Shown here: in pieces, positions 16,106-25,433 of the stretch
How positions within the stretch are numbered: the first letter of the stretch is position 1
Layout: every line of letters starts with the position of its first letter
DNA from: Sphaerospermopsis torques-reginae ITEP-024
GTDB lineage: Bacteria; Cyanobacteriota; Cyanobacteriia; Cyanobacteriales; Nostocaceae
DNA: 64,000 nt
Assembly (NCBI RefSeq): GCF_019598945.1
Contig: NZ_CP080598.1
Location: 3,348,001-3,412,000 of the forward strand
Direction: 5' to 3'
The notes under the pieces: model-generated
The model's database searches: none
Seen by the model: only the letters and a program-made list of their open reading frames with translations
Told to the model about the DNA's origin: nothing
Position numbers and translations under genes: made by a program

Positions 16106-18298
16106 ATGACTGGCAGTTTTCTGCTAATGAGTGCAATGGTTAAGCCTGAGAACAACTTGAACACCTTTAAAGAACTTTGCCAAACATCCAAGCAGATAGA
16201 ATTTAGCACCATCGCTGCTTGTTGCTATAACAGTAAATATGGCAAACTTCTCCCAGATGCTTTTTACATTCACCTTTCCGCACTGCATACCCTGGATATC
16301 CAACTTCAGCAGTATGAAAGTTTAGCTCGCAGTGTTGCACCCCAAGCGGAACTGGCAACAATTGTTAAATTTAGCACTAATAAACCAAAGGTTTCTTACT
16401 TATTTTATCCTGATTTTGATACCGATGCTCATCCGGCTTTACATTCTAGTATTCAAGTTGATGTAAAAATTTTGACTGGTACTTTCAGAGATTATACAGA
16501 TACAAATAATCCTCCTATTCTCCATCGAAAGGAGACTTTTGTTACTCCTGACTATCCTAGTTATGAAGAGTTTGCAGCTTTAACTCGCGCTCAAGAAACT
16601 TTAGGTTTACTCAATAATACTAGGGGTATTGGTACTCGGTTAGGTTGGGAAGAAAAGTTAAAAAGATACGGAGTAGAAATACAGGGACATACTTTAGTTA
16701 AAAAACAAGATCATGTTAATACAGATAATTTAATACCGAAAATAGAAAGACATAAAGCAGCTATTATTCGTCATGATTTTTCTCGACCTTTGCGTTTAGC
16801 TTTAGATGCTGGTTTGTTTTGTCCAGAAACCACATTTTTTGATTATGGTTGTGGACATGGTGGAGATATGCAGCGCATCGCAGATCAAGGTTATGTCAGC
16901 AATGCTTGGGACCCTTATTATTTACCAGACGCTCCCCGCATACCTGCGGATGTTGTCAATATTGGTTTTGTGATTAATGTGATTGAAGATCAAAGTGAGC
17001 GTAGGGAAGCGTTAATAAAAGCTTGGGAACTGACACAAAAAGTTCTGTTGGTATCTGCTCAGGTGTTAATATCTGACTCTCAAAAAGGTGTGATGGCTTA
17101 TGGTGATGGGGTAGTTACTAGGCGTAACACATTTCAGAAATATTATGAACAAGAAGAATTAAAAGTTTACATTGATCAGGTTTTGGGAGTTGATAGTATT
17201 CCCATCGCGTTGGGAGTTTATTTTGTTTTTAGAGATCAAGCAGAAGCAGAGTTATTTCGCGCTTCTCGTTATCGTTCTCGCGCTACTACTCCCAAAGTTA
17301 GAGCTTGTATTCAAAAGTTTGAAGAACATCGAGAATTGTTAACACCGTTAATGGATTTTATGACGGAACGGGGTAGAATACCTGGTAAGGGAGAGTTAGC
17401 GCAAGAAGAGGAAATTTGTCAACATTTTAGTAGTTTAAGACGAGCTTTTCAAGTGATTATTAAAGCGACAGATTCAGAAGAATGGGAAGAAATTGCAGAT
17501 AAACGTCGTCAAGATTTATTGGTTTATTTAGCATTAACAAAATTTAGTCATCGTCCCAGATTATCACAACTACCGCCATCAGTTCAAGAGGATGTTTTAG
17601 GATTATATAGTAGTTATAAACAGGCGTGTTTAGATGCGGATCAAATGTTAAGGAGTGTGGGAAATACAGAGTTAATTATTAAACGTTGTCAGGAAAGTAA
17701 AATTGGGAAAAAATTACCTAATTCTTTATGGGTTCATATTTCTGCATTACAAGCACTTGATCCTTTGTTACGATTATATGAAGGTTGCGCTAGTAGGACT
17801 ATTGGTAGGTTAGAAGAAGCAAATGTGATTAAATTTCACTTGCAAACACCAAAGATTTCCTATTTGTTTTATCCTGATTTTGATCATGAACCTCACCCGA
17901 CATTATATAGATCAATGAAGGTTGATTTACGGGATTTACAAGTTACATATAAAGAATATGATGTTGATGATGATCCGCCGCTATTGCATCAATTAGAAAC
18001 TTTAGTAACTCCTGATTATCCATTATATGATAAATTGGTAAAATTAACGCTTCAGGAAGAGGAAAGAGGACTGTTAGAAGATTGGCAAAGTATTAGTCAT
18101 CTTTCGGGATGGCAGAAATGTTTAAAGGAACATTTTACTGTGATTAAAGGATATAAATTACATTGGTGCAAGGATGCTGATCCTTATAAGTTGAAGTTGT
18201 TTAAAAATGCGATGAATAATCGGAAGAAGGAGCGAGAAAAGGAAATGGAAGTAGTGGAAAACGGTGATGTTGTGGGGATAGATGGTGATGGGAATTAG
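16106..18298 (+). CDS. DNA phosphorothioation-associated type putative methyltransferase with duplicated flanking module
   Basis: A 730-residue protein resembling the family named phosphorothioation-associated putative methyltransferase. The central SAM-binding motif is 'FFDYGCGHGGDM' (residues 245-255). It is flanked by two copies of a module of about 160 residues. The first spans about residues 38-200 ('SKYGKLLPDAFYIHLSALHT', 'KVSYLFYPDFD', 'VTPDYPSYEEF'); the second about 525-690 ('SKIGKKLPNSLWVHISALQA', 'KISYLFYPDFD', 'VTPDYPLYDKL'). No dndBCDE genes lie in the window, so any link to phosphorothioate DNA is by family name only. Start may be 16106 or ATG 16136. The C-terminus is charged and repetitive. 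Possible defence or DNA modification role is inference. Confidence 0.75.
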   Translation: MTGSFLLMSAMVKPENNLNTFKELCQTSKQIEFSTIAACCYNSKYGKLLPDAFYIHLSALHTLDIQLQQYESLARSVAPQAELATIVKFSTNKPKVSYLFYPDFDTDAHPALHSSIQVDVKILTGTFRDYTDTNNPPILHRKETFVTPDYPSYEEFAALTRAQETLGLLNNTRGIGTRLGWEEKLKRYGVEIQGHTLVKKQDHVNTDNLIPKIERHKAAIIRHDFSRPLRLALDAGLFCPETTFFDYGCGHGGDMQRIADQGYVSNAWDPYYLPDAPRIPADVVNIGFVINVIEDQSERREALIKAWELTQKVLLVSAQVLISDSQKGVMAYGDGVVTRRNTFQKYYEQEELKVYIDQVLGVDSIPIALGVYFVFRDQAEAELFRASRYRSRATTPKVRACIQKFEEHRELLTPLMDFMTERGRIPGKGELAQEEEICQHFSSLRRAFQVIIKATDSEEWEEIADKRRQDLLVYLALTKFSHRPRLSQLPPSVQEDVLGLYSSYKQACLDADQMLRSVGNTELIIKRCQESKIGKKLPNSLWVHISALQALDPLLRLYEGCASRTIGRLEEANVIKFHLQTPKISYLFYPDFDHEPHPTLYRSMKVDLRDLQVTYKEYDVDDDPPLLHQLETLVTPDYPLYDKLVKLTLQEEERGLLEDWQSISHLSGWQKCLKEHFTVIKGYKLHWCKDADPYKLKLFKNAMNNRKKEREKEMEVVENGDVVGIDGDGN

Positions 18299-18366
18299 TT
18301 CTGGTTTTAGGGTGTGTTTGAAAAGATGGTTTATAATGAAAAAGTGATGAATGAGGAAGTTAAATT

Positions 18367-18588
18367 ATGAGTAATAAAAGTAAACAAGTTTATAATTACA
18401 CCGTTATTCTCGAAAGGTAAGAAAAGGGAGGATATCATGCTTTTTGTCCTCTTTTGAAAGGTTGTCATTCTCAAGGTGATAATTTTGAAGAGGCGATCGC
18501 CAATATTCAAGAAGCTATTGAATTATATCTTGAAAGTTATGATATTCCTGCTCAAATGCAACCTCAAAACAAAGATATAGAGTCTTGA
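18367..18588 (+). pseudogene. HicB-like antitoxin remnant with in-frame stop
   Basis: From ATG 18367 the frame reads 'MSNKSKQVYNYTVILER', then TAA at 18418, then continues in the same frame as 'EKGGYHAFCPLLKGCHSQGD' and 'NFEEAIANIQEAIELYLESY' to TGA 18586. This is a full short HicB-type fold (YTVILE...GGYHAFCP...GCHSQGDT...EAIANI) broken by one nonsense codon. No hicA lies beside it. Either a decayed antitoxin or a sequencing error at one base. Confidence 0.75.
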
Positions 18589-18634
18589 TGTTATAATCTA
18601 AAATAATCTAAATAAATTAGAGGAGATTTTTATT

Positions 18635-18883
18635 ATGGTTCAACTATTAGATGAAGCTATCAATAAGGTTAAAACTTTACCTGAATCTGAACAAGAAAGA
18701 ATTGCTTTATTGATTATGCAAGAAATTTCTGAAGAAACCCCACTTAAAAACATTAATTCTCAACAAGAAAGAGAACAACTAATTAATTCATTACAAGGTA
18801 AATATGCTCACGCACCTACCAGTAGTGAAGATTTTGCCAGACAAAAACAAGCTGAAATTGATTGGGAAGATCGTAACCAATGA
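18635..18883 (+). CDS. vapB: Antitoxin of a VapBC-like pair
   Basis: An 82-residue acidic protein beginning 'MVQLLDEAINKVKTLPESEQ'. The early 'AINKVKTLPESEQERIALLI' helix is common in cyanobacterial antitoxins paired with PIN toxins or RelE. The C-terminal half ('SLQGKYAHAPTSSEDFARQK') is the likely toxin-binding tail. AGAGGAG precedes the ATG by about eight bases. It overlaps the next gene by four bases (ATGA), a sign of translational coupling. Confidence 0.8.
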   Translation: MVQLLDEAINKVKTLPESEQERIALLIMQEISEETPLKNINSQQEREQLINSLQGKYAHAPTSSEDFARQKQAEIDWEDRNQ

Positions 18884-19284
18884 ATATTATTTTAGATGCT
18901 TGTGCTGTCATTGCTTTTTTCCGTAATGAAACGGGTGCAGACTTAGTTAGAGAAAAAATCAGTCATCCTGATAATAATAGCATGATTCATATTGTTAATT
19001 TATGTGAAGTTTACTATGACTTTTATCGAGATATAGGAGAATCAGAAACAGAAAAATTAATCAAAGAATTAAGTGATATTCATGTTAGAACTCGCTTTGA
19101 TTTGACTGCTAATTTTTGGCGACAAGTGAGTAAATATAAAGCTACAATCAAGCGGATTTCTTTAGCTGATTGTTTTGCTTTAACTTTAGCTGATCAAGAA
19201 AAGGGAATTTTGGTTACTTCAGACCGCAAAGAATTTGAGCCAGTTGTTCCTCTTAATATTTGTCAAATTGATTTTATTCGTTAA
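18880..19284 (+). CDS. vapC: PIN-domain ribonuclease toxin (VapC-like)
   Basis: A 134-residue PIN protein. Conserved acidic residues are visible: Asp6 in 'IILDACAVIAFF', the Glu in 'IVNLCEVYYDFY', Asp in 'RISLADCFALTLA', and Asp in 'ILVTSDRKEFEP'. Such toxins cut RNA, often initiator tRNA or rRNA, when freed from the antitoxin. The start ATG overlaps the stop of the antitoxin gene. The next gene, an HSDR_N-STAND protein, starts 20 bases later, so the three may be one transcript. Confidence 0.88.
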   Translation: MNIILDACAVIAFFRNETGADLVREKISHPDNNSMIHIVNLCEVYYDFYRDIGESETEKLIKELSDIHVRTRFDLTANFWRQVSKYKATIKRISLADCFALTLADQEKGILVTSDRKEFEPVVPLNICQIDFIR

Positions 19285-19303
19285 CTAAAAAAGATGTTTA
19301 ATT

Positions 19304-21499
19304 ATGGATAATGCTCAACTAGAACGTCTGAAAAAACTTCAGGATTTAAGCCTTGGTGATACTGAACAAGAGGTTAGAGAAGTTTTTATTACTCCTCTAC
19401 TTCAAGAATTAGGCTATGAATCAGGAACAAAATACCATATTGACTACGAGTTTCCATCAAAAGCCCGATTGGAAAATAAAACAGAATCTATCAAGATAGA
19501 CTATGTTCTTTCTGTGGGTAATGAAATGAAATGGATTTTAGAAGCTAAAAGAACTAAGGAATCTGTTTGGAATGAAAAATATATTAATCAAGCACATCGT
19601 TATGCAACTATTAAGACAATAAATGTCGATTTTTATGCTTTATGCAATGGTGAAGAGTTTGCATTATTTTTGTCTAAAGATAGACCAAATATACCAATTT
19701 TTCATTTCAAAAGAAATGAACTTATAGAAAGATGGGATGAAATAAATGCTAAATTATCTGGCAAATCTTTTGATACTTCAATAGATAATACCTCATCAGA
19801 AATTGATGGAGAAATAATCTCACCAATTATTTATGCAGAAAATTTTGAGATAGATAAACTTCCATGCAACCCAAGGGATTTTGTTGGTAGAGAAGGCATA
19901 ATAACAAAATTTTGGGATTTTATAGATAAGGTCAAATCTAATAAAACTTTTGTTAGGTTTGTAGGCTTTGAAGGTGATTATGATATAGGTAAATCATCCC
20001 TAATTTTGAAGTTGCAAGATGAAAGTAAAAAGAATCACAGTGATAGTATTTTTTTCTATGCAGTTGATGTTACAGTTACACAAACACAACTTTTTGCAGC
20101 TATTGTAATTAAAACAGCTATAAAAAAAGCTATTGAGGAAAACTTTATAGAGTTGCCTGAAGATATATTTGATGCTATAGACATTAAAGAAAATGGATTA
20201 TTCTTTGAACAATTACCAATGCAGAAAATTCTACAAAATCTCAAGGACAGTAAGAAGATTCTTATTATATTTTTTGATAATTTTGGCGATTTGCTAAAAC
20301 AAACTAAATTTGAGAAATCCTATGAATTAGTGTACAAAACATTTGAAATTTTTATCAATAAAATAACTGCTGAGAAATATAACATTGTATTAGGATTTTC
20401 TTGGAATACAGGGGTTGAATCATATCTTAATGAACAGATAGCACATAAATGGGCGACTCTAAAAAAGAAAAGAGAAGTATTTCAAATTAATGAATTTTCA
20501 CATAAAGAAGCTGAAAAATATATCAACTTATTTACAAGTAATTTAAAAAATCAAAAAAGAAAAATTACAAAAAAAGAATTAGAAGAATTAGAAAAATTTG
20601 AGGAATGGCTGCTACAAAAATGCTATGCTTCTCCTTGGTTATTAAGGAAAATGTTTGTTAAGTTTTGTCAGGCTGATTCTCAATTTAGAGTACCTTATTT
20701 AAAGTATCAACATATTAATAAATTGATCACTGATATGTTTATAGATGATTTTAAATCCCTTTCTCTAACACAGATTGAATGCTTACAAAAAATAGCCACT
20801 TTTGCAGATAATGATACATTAGCAGGTGATGAGAAAGACATAAAAATATTAATAGAGAAGGGATTTGTCAAACGTTCAGGCTTTAATTATGATGTTAAAA
20901 CACCTATTTTGCGTGAATTTATTTTAGATCACCAAGTACAATTTCCTGATTTTAGTATGATTTACATACCCAAATGTCGTATATCTGTTTCTTTAAAAGC
21001 ATTTCGTATGCTTAAAACTGTGCGTAGTAAAGAGGATTTAATCAAGAAATTAACAGATTCTGATGAAGGAACAATTGAAAATATTATCCGCGATCTTCGC
21101 TATCTATTTCAAATTGAATACGATGTTGAAAATGATAATTTTATTGTATTGGAAGATGTATTAAAAATGGATGATCACGAAATTGCAAATTATTTACAAG
21201 CTCACTTAAAAGAACATTTGATTGTGAAAAAATTAAATAATCATCCAGAATTTAAACCAGAATATAGATTTTATAGAAAGAAATTTGAAAACTTGTTAAA
21301 AGAGATTTATTTTGAAAAATCAATCACAGAAAAAACTCTATCAGACTATACTAGCAGAATACTCTCATGGTTATATTTTGCTGGATTAATTGAGAGACAT
21401 GATATAAAACCGAAAGCTGTTTTAGTAATACCGTTTAATCGTCCGGGTAAACAACAGGGTAAACTATCTGAATCTGAATTACAATTATCTTTATTCTAG
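19304..21499 (+). CDS. HSDR_N nuclease-like domain fused to a STAND-type P-loop ATPase
   Basis: A 731-residue protein. Residues 1-150 resemble the HSDR_N nuclease domain: Asp66 ('SIKIDYVL'), Glu80-x-Lys82 ('WILEAKRT'). Then 'NPRDFVGREGII' (189-200) marks a STAND ATPase, with Walker A 'GDYDIGKSS' (224-232) and Walker B 'ILIIFFDNFGDL' with Asp325. Residues about 400-731 are helical with two likely winged-helix segments ('LKAFRMLKTVRSKEDLIKKL', 'LSDYTSRILSWLYFAGLIER'). The domain order nuclease-STAND recalls antiphage Avs-type proteins, but there is no long TPR sensor. Adjacent to a toxin-antitoxin pair. A defence function is inference. Confidence 0.7.
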   Translation: MDNAQLERLKKLQDLSLGDTEQEVREVFITPLLQELGYESGTKYHIDYEFPSKARLENKTESIKIDYVLSVGNEMKWILEAKRTKESVWNEKYINQAHRYATIKTINVDFYALCNGEEFALFLSKDRPNIPIFHFKRNELIERWDEINAKLSGKSFDTSIDNTSSEIDGEIISPIIYAENFEIDKLPCNPRDFVGREGIITKFWDFIDKVKSNKTFVRFVGFEGDYDIGKSSLILKLQDESKKNHSDSIFFYAVDVTVTQTQLFAAIVIKTAIKKAIEENFIELPEDIFDAIDIKENGLFFEQLPMQKILQNLKDSKKILIIFFDNFGDLLKQTKFEKSYELVYKTFEIFINKITAEKYNIVLGFSWNTGVESYLNEQIAHKWATLKKKREVFQINEFSHKEAEKYINLFTSNLKNQKRKITKKELEELEKFEEWLLQKCYASPWLLRKMFVKFCQADSQFRVPYLKYQHINKLITDMFIDDFKSLSLTQIECLQKIATFADNDTLAGDEKDIKILIEKGFVKRSGFNYDVKTPILREFILDHQVQFPDFSMIYIPKCRISVSLKAFRMLKTVRSKEDLIKKLTDSDEGTIENIIRDLRYLFQIEYDVENDNFIVLEDVLKMDDHEIANYLQAHLKEHLIVKKLNNHPEFKPEYRFYRKKFENLLKEIYFEKSITEKTLSDYTSRILSWLYFAGLIERHDIKPKAVLVIPFNRPGKQQGKLSESELQLSLF

Positions 21500-21584
21500 G
21501 ATGTAAATACAGTTGCAGGTGTTTTTTACTTCTATTTTATGTCTGAAAATAAAGTGTACCTGATTACATCGGTAAGTGCTATAT

Positions 21585-22184
21585 CTAAAAAGACAATTCT
21601 TGAAATAACTCTGTCAAAGGAAGATGAAAATTAGGAATTACATCTTCTCCATTAAGATTATCTTCTAATTGTAAAAGCTGTGATGGTTTAGGTTTGCGAT
21701 AAACTAATACACATTCTTCATCTGGCAATATTACCCATGCTAAACGAGTACCATTTTCAAAATATTCTACTAATTTATTATGAATTTCCTCAAAAGTATT
21801 ATTAGGAGATATAATTTCTACAGCTAAATCAGGAGCGCCATCAAAAAAACCTTTAGGTAATCGTTTTAAACCTTGTAATCTTGCTTTATCAATAAAAGCC
21901 AGATCAGGGGATCTTTTGTTACCATTTTTCATTTTAAACGCAGTGCTAGAATCACAAGTTATCCCAAGTTTATGTTCGCGTACAAATCCTGTTAAAAAAT
22001 ATCCGAGAGTTAGAGCTAAATAACCATGTTCTAAACCTGAATTTGCCACAATTATTAGTTCTCCATCCACATATTCATAAAGATTTCCGTCTTCCTTTAA
22101 TAACATAAATTGCTCATCTGTCAAAGTTTGATTATTAGCTGAAGGTTGAATTAATTCTACATTTGTGATTGCAGCTTGTGTCAT
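21585..22184 (-). CDS. Uma2 family (DUF820) PD-(D/E)XK nuclease-like protein
   Basis: A 199-residue Uma2 protein, closer to the family norm than the copy at 2276. It has 'LYEYVDGELIIVANSGLEHG' near the start, 'RSPDLAFI', and the core 'GAPDLAVEIISPNNTFEEIH' with the Asp and Glu metal ligands, then 'WVILPDEECVLVY'. I place the start at ATG 22184 ('MTQAAITNVE') because GGAG lies about nine bases before it; a GTG at 22199 is possible. It faces the STAND gene tail to tail. Confidence 0.9.
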   Translation of the reverse strand: MTQAAITNVELIQPSANNQTLTDEQFMLLKEDGNLYEYVDGELIIVANSGLEHGYLALTLGYFLTGFVREHKLGITCDSSTAFKMKNGNKRSPDLAFIDKARLQGLKRLPKGFFDGAPDLAVEIISPNNTFEEIHNKLVEYFENGTRLAWVILPDEECVLVYRKPKPSQLLQLEDNLNGEDVIPNFHLPLTELFQELSF

Positions 22185-22199
22185 GAGATTTAACTCCAC

Positions 22200-22457
22200 A
22201 GATGAAAAATCTTATAATGATTATATAGTATATAATGTTTTTACAACTTACAGCAGGTTTCATGTATTTGTACCACATACTTCTTCTTATCTTCCTTTCT
22301 TCCTTTGCGTCTTTGCGTGAGATTAAAAAATGTGGTTCATTTACCTGAAAATCGCTATAATTACAATAGGAACAAAGGTATAATAAAAATTATACTAAAT
22401 GTAAAATAATTGTCAACGTGCGATCGCCCCAAATAATTACCCTAATTCCCAAAAACA
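22200..22457. other. Intergenic region
   Basis: AT-rich. Contains 'tttctttctttcctttgcgtctttgcgtgagat'-type repeat (about 22290-22325), like that before hsdR, and one cgatcgc site. No gene. Confidence 0.4.
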
Positions 22458-23081
22458 TCATATTTCCTTCGCCAACTTCACCCAATGTTCAATTCCCTTC
22501 TTCGTCGGTTGTCTCACATTCCCAAAAGTCCAAATATCCCGTTTATGCTGCGGTCCATAACTAACATGAATCGGTCTAGTGCTACCATAAAAATACAAAG
22601 AATCAAAAGGTAACTTATGCTGTAAAATCCAATCTACCAAACATTCACTAGGTAAATCTGCAATCATAAAATCACAAGCAGCACCCAACCTTTCACAATA
22701 ATATTTACCATTCTTGTTAATTTCATAACTAATATGTTGATCAATCTTAGGCGCAACCCGACCATTTTTTGCACCCGTCACCGGATCTTTTTTCTCCAAA
22801 TATTTCTTTAAATCAGCAGAACAAAAACCATAAGTTAAAATAAACTTGTCCCTACCGTAATTATCAATAACAGGATCAATGATCAACTTATTCAAATCTT
22901 GTAAGGCCGGAATAGTCTCTAGAATATTCTGAGGGAAAGGGTTGATATATTGAGCATATTTTTGATAAGTCTGAGTACAGGTACAAAAATCTTCTAAAGT
23001 CAGGTATTTACCTAGTTTCAGTTCTTTCTCATTCATTCCTAGCACCCTTGAGCAAGTAACATCATCATTGTTTACAGCCAC
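22458..23081 (-). CDS. Peptidase M15-like protein
   Basis: Up to 207 residues. I see the scattered zinc-site pattern of the M15A/D-Ala-D-Ala carboxypeptidase fold: His in 'PKIDQHISYEINKNGKYYCE', Asp in 'ERLGAACDFMIADLP', and His in 'GSTRPIHVSYGPQHKRD'. The N-terminal part 'LGKYLTLEDFCTCTQTYQKY' is of unknown role. No signal peptide is visible, unusual for a wall peptidase, so the substrate may be intracellular or the fold may be repurposed. The start is uncertain: GTG 23081 gives the full ORF, ATG 23036 ('MNEKELKLGKYL') is also possible. Sits between the accessory island and nhaS3. Confidence 0.6.
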   Translation of the reverse strand: MAVNNDDVTCSRVLGMNEKELKLGKYLTLEDFCTCTQTYQKYAQYINPFPQNILETIPALQDLNKLIIDPVIDNYGRDKFILTYGFCSADLKKYLEKKDPVTGAKNGRVAPKIDQHISYEINKNGKYYCERLGAACDFMIADLPSECLVDWILQHKLPFDSLYFYGSTRPIHVSYGPQHKRDIWTFGNVRQPTKKGIEHWVKLAKEI

Positions 23082-23266
23082 ACCCTACATAGACCTATCT
23101 AATCTATACAACACAATTTACCCTCTACTGAATTTATATGTTGTATTAGCAGAGTAAATATATTAAATAACTTATCGTTTGTGTTAGGACTGCCAATACA
23201 TGAAGACCTATGAAATAGTTTCCATAACAAGGTACAAATAACTAAAGAAGGATATTCACAGAACCA

Positions 23267-24655
23267 ATGCAGTTTTTGAACACAATCAACTTTACAGTTC
23301 CCCTATTGGCTAATGCCACAGCCACAGAACCCGTAGACAGTTCAATGGTAGTAGCAGCCGTGCTACTGAGTTTAGTAGTAATTTATTTCGCCAGCAAACT
23401 GGGAGGCGAACTATCCAACAAAATCGGTTTACCACCCGTTTTAGGTGAACTCGTTGGTGGTGTGCTAGTCGGTACATCGGTTTTGCATCTGTTGGTATTT
23501 CCAGAAGGAGGTACAGACAGTTCCAACTCCTTAATTATGACATTCCTGCAAATCACCGCTGGGTTAACTCCAGAAGCAACTCCCCAGGTTTTTGCAGCAC
23601 AGTCAGAGGTAATTTCAGTTTTAGCCGAACTGGGTGTAATTATCCTGCTGTTTGAAATTGGCTTGGAATCTAATTTAAAAGACTTAATGGAAGTCGGTAT
23701 CCAAGCTTTTGTAGTCGCAGTAGTGGGCGTAGTAGTACCCTTTGCCGCAGGTACAGCAGGTTTAATGATCATCTTTGGTATCAGTGCAGTACCCGCAATT
23801 TTTGCCGGTGCAGCTTTGACAGCTACCAGTATCGGTATTACCTCCAAAGTGCTATCAGAAATAGGAAGATTAAATTCCAAAGAAGGCCAGATAATTCTCG
23901 GTGCAGCGGTAATAGATGACGTATTGGGAATCATCGTTTTAGCCGTAGTTGCTAGTTTGGCCAAAGATGGCGCAGTAGATGTAAGCAACGTCATTTATTT
24001 GATCGTGAGCGCCACAGCTTTTCTTATTGGTGCAGTCATCCTGGGTAACGTTTTCAATAAAACCTTTGTAGCGATCGCTGATACACTCAAAACACGCGGT
24101 GGAGTAGTTATCCCAGCATTCATTTTCGCCTTCATCATGGCCTACATCGCTGATGTCATCAACTTAGAAGCAATTCTGGGAGCATTTGCAGCAGGTTTAG
24201 TTCTGGAAGAAACCGATAAACGGAAAGAACTGCAAAATCAAGTTTTACCTATTGCGGATATGCTAGTTCCAGTTTTCTTCGTTGCCGTTGGCGCAAAAAC
24301 CGACTTAGGAGTATTAAACCCAGCAATTCCCACCAACAGAGAAGGTTTAATTATGGCAATCTTCCTGATCACAGTCGCCATTATTGGTAAAGTGATCACA
24401 GGTTTGGCCGTATTTGGTCAACCAGGTATCAACCGTCTAGCCATCGGTGTGGGTATGATTCCCAGAGGTGAAGTAGGTTTGGTATTTGCCGGTGTTGGTG
24501 CAGCTAGTGGCGCTCTCTCAAAACCACTAGGAGCAGCAATCATTATGATGGTAATTCTTACTACCTTCTTAGCTCCTCCTCTGTTAAGATTCGTTTTCCC
24601 CGAACCAAAAACCGCCGCTACCGTAGATGGTGCTACTGATCCATCATTAAATTAG
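23267..24655 (+). CDS. nhaS3: Na+/H+ (cation:proton) antiporter, NhaS3/NapA type
   Basis: A 462-residue membrane protein with about 12-13 hydrophobic helices and no cytosolic regulatory domain. 'TATSIGITSKVLSEIGRLNS' and 'GQIILGAAVIDDVLGIIVLA' (Asp217-Asp218, the ion-binding pair) mark CPA2 antiporters of the NapA branch. 'IGLPPVLGELVGGVLVG' near residues 53-69 is also typical. It looks like the cyanobacterial NhaS3, which is reported to be essential and thylakoid-located in Synechocystis. A ribosome binding site (AAGAAGGA) lies about 11 bases before ATG. Confidence 0.85.
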   Translation: MQFLNTINFTVPLLANATATEPVDSSMVVAAVLLSLVVIYFASKLGGELSNKIGLPPVLGELVGGVLVGTSVLHLLVFPEGGTDSSNSLIMTFLQITAGLTPEATPQVFAAQSEVISVLAELGVIILLFEIGLESNLKDLMEVGIQAFVVAVVGVVVPFAAGTAGLMIIFGISAVPAIFAGAALTATSIGITSKVLSEIGRLNSKEGQIILGAAVIDDVLGIIVLAVVASLAKDGAVDVSNVIYLIVSATAFLIGAVILGNVFNKTFVAIADTLKTRGGVVIPAFIFAFIMAYIADVINLEAILGAFAAGLVLEETDKRKELQNQVLPIADMLVPVFFVAVGAKTDLGVLNPAIPTNREGLIMAIFLITVAIIGKVITGLAVFGQPGINRLAIGVGMIPRGEVGLVFAGVGAASGALSKPLGAAIIMMVILTTFLAPPLLRFVFPEPKTAATVDGATDPSLN

Positions 24656-25433
24656 TAGTAACAGCAAGTGATGGAAAAAGTTGAGAAATCACCTCAGATT
24701 CTCAGGAGAAGGTAAATAAGTAACATTATTAGATTTATGGTTTATACTTGTCCATATTTGATTATGGGCAAGTATATTTTGGCCAATTGTTCCCACGCCC
24801 AAAATGGCAATTACTGTTTCTGTTTAGGAACTTTACCCATATATACCAGTTCAATTAGATTCAAGAATACAGAGTTTTTCAACCCGCAAACACAAAACCT
24901 ATATGTAGAATATTAATACTGCACGGAAACTTATATTTCTCAATCATCGTCTTCAGCGATAGTCAATTTTCTTTAATGTTTTATTTTCGCAAATCTTCCT
25001 CATGATATTTGTTTCTTCTTGCCCTTGAATCACCTATTATATTCTCAACATTTATACATGATTATTATTTCAGGAAATACAGATAACAGGAGACTGGTAA
25101 ATGAAGACTGGGAAATGGGAAAAAGATTTTTACTAAAAAAAACTGATATAGCGTTTCCCAGTCTAATGAATTACACACTAATTTATTCCCTGTTCCCTAA
25201 AACACAAAAACTTTCTACCTCACTAGCATGGGAACAGCTATAACTGACAAATCCGTTAAATTTTAATATCAAATTTTAGCTGCTGATCATAGTCTTGTAG
25301 TAGAGAATATGAATTTGAAAACCCCCATCTAAAAATTACCACTTATTATCAGTATTAACAGTATGCAGATTTGCCAAAATTGTGAGATTGAGATATTCAT
25401 AAAGTCTATAAATCTAACTCAGGAGAAATACCT
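24656..25433. other. Intergenic region upstream of amiC1
   Basis: About 780 bases with no supported gene. A 74-codon ORF at 25019-25243 is low-complexity and rejected. Contains 'gactggtaaatgaagactggg' type repeat traces around 25090. Likely contains the promoter of amiC1; AGGAG at 25421-25425 is its ribosome binding site. Confidence 0.45.

Noticed and set aside
16106-22184. Complete phosphorothioation (dnd) or prophage cluster
   Set aside because: No dnd, integrase, capsid or lysis genes; only the methyltransferase-like gene carries the dnd name.
23383-23994. 203-codon minus-strand ORF inside nhaS3
   Set aside because: Composition (Ser, Thr, Pro, Lys rich) and position mark it as an antisense shadow of the antiporter gene.
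25019-25243. 74-codon ORF upstream of amiC1
   Set aside because: Low information content, no recognisable features, repeat traces inside.
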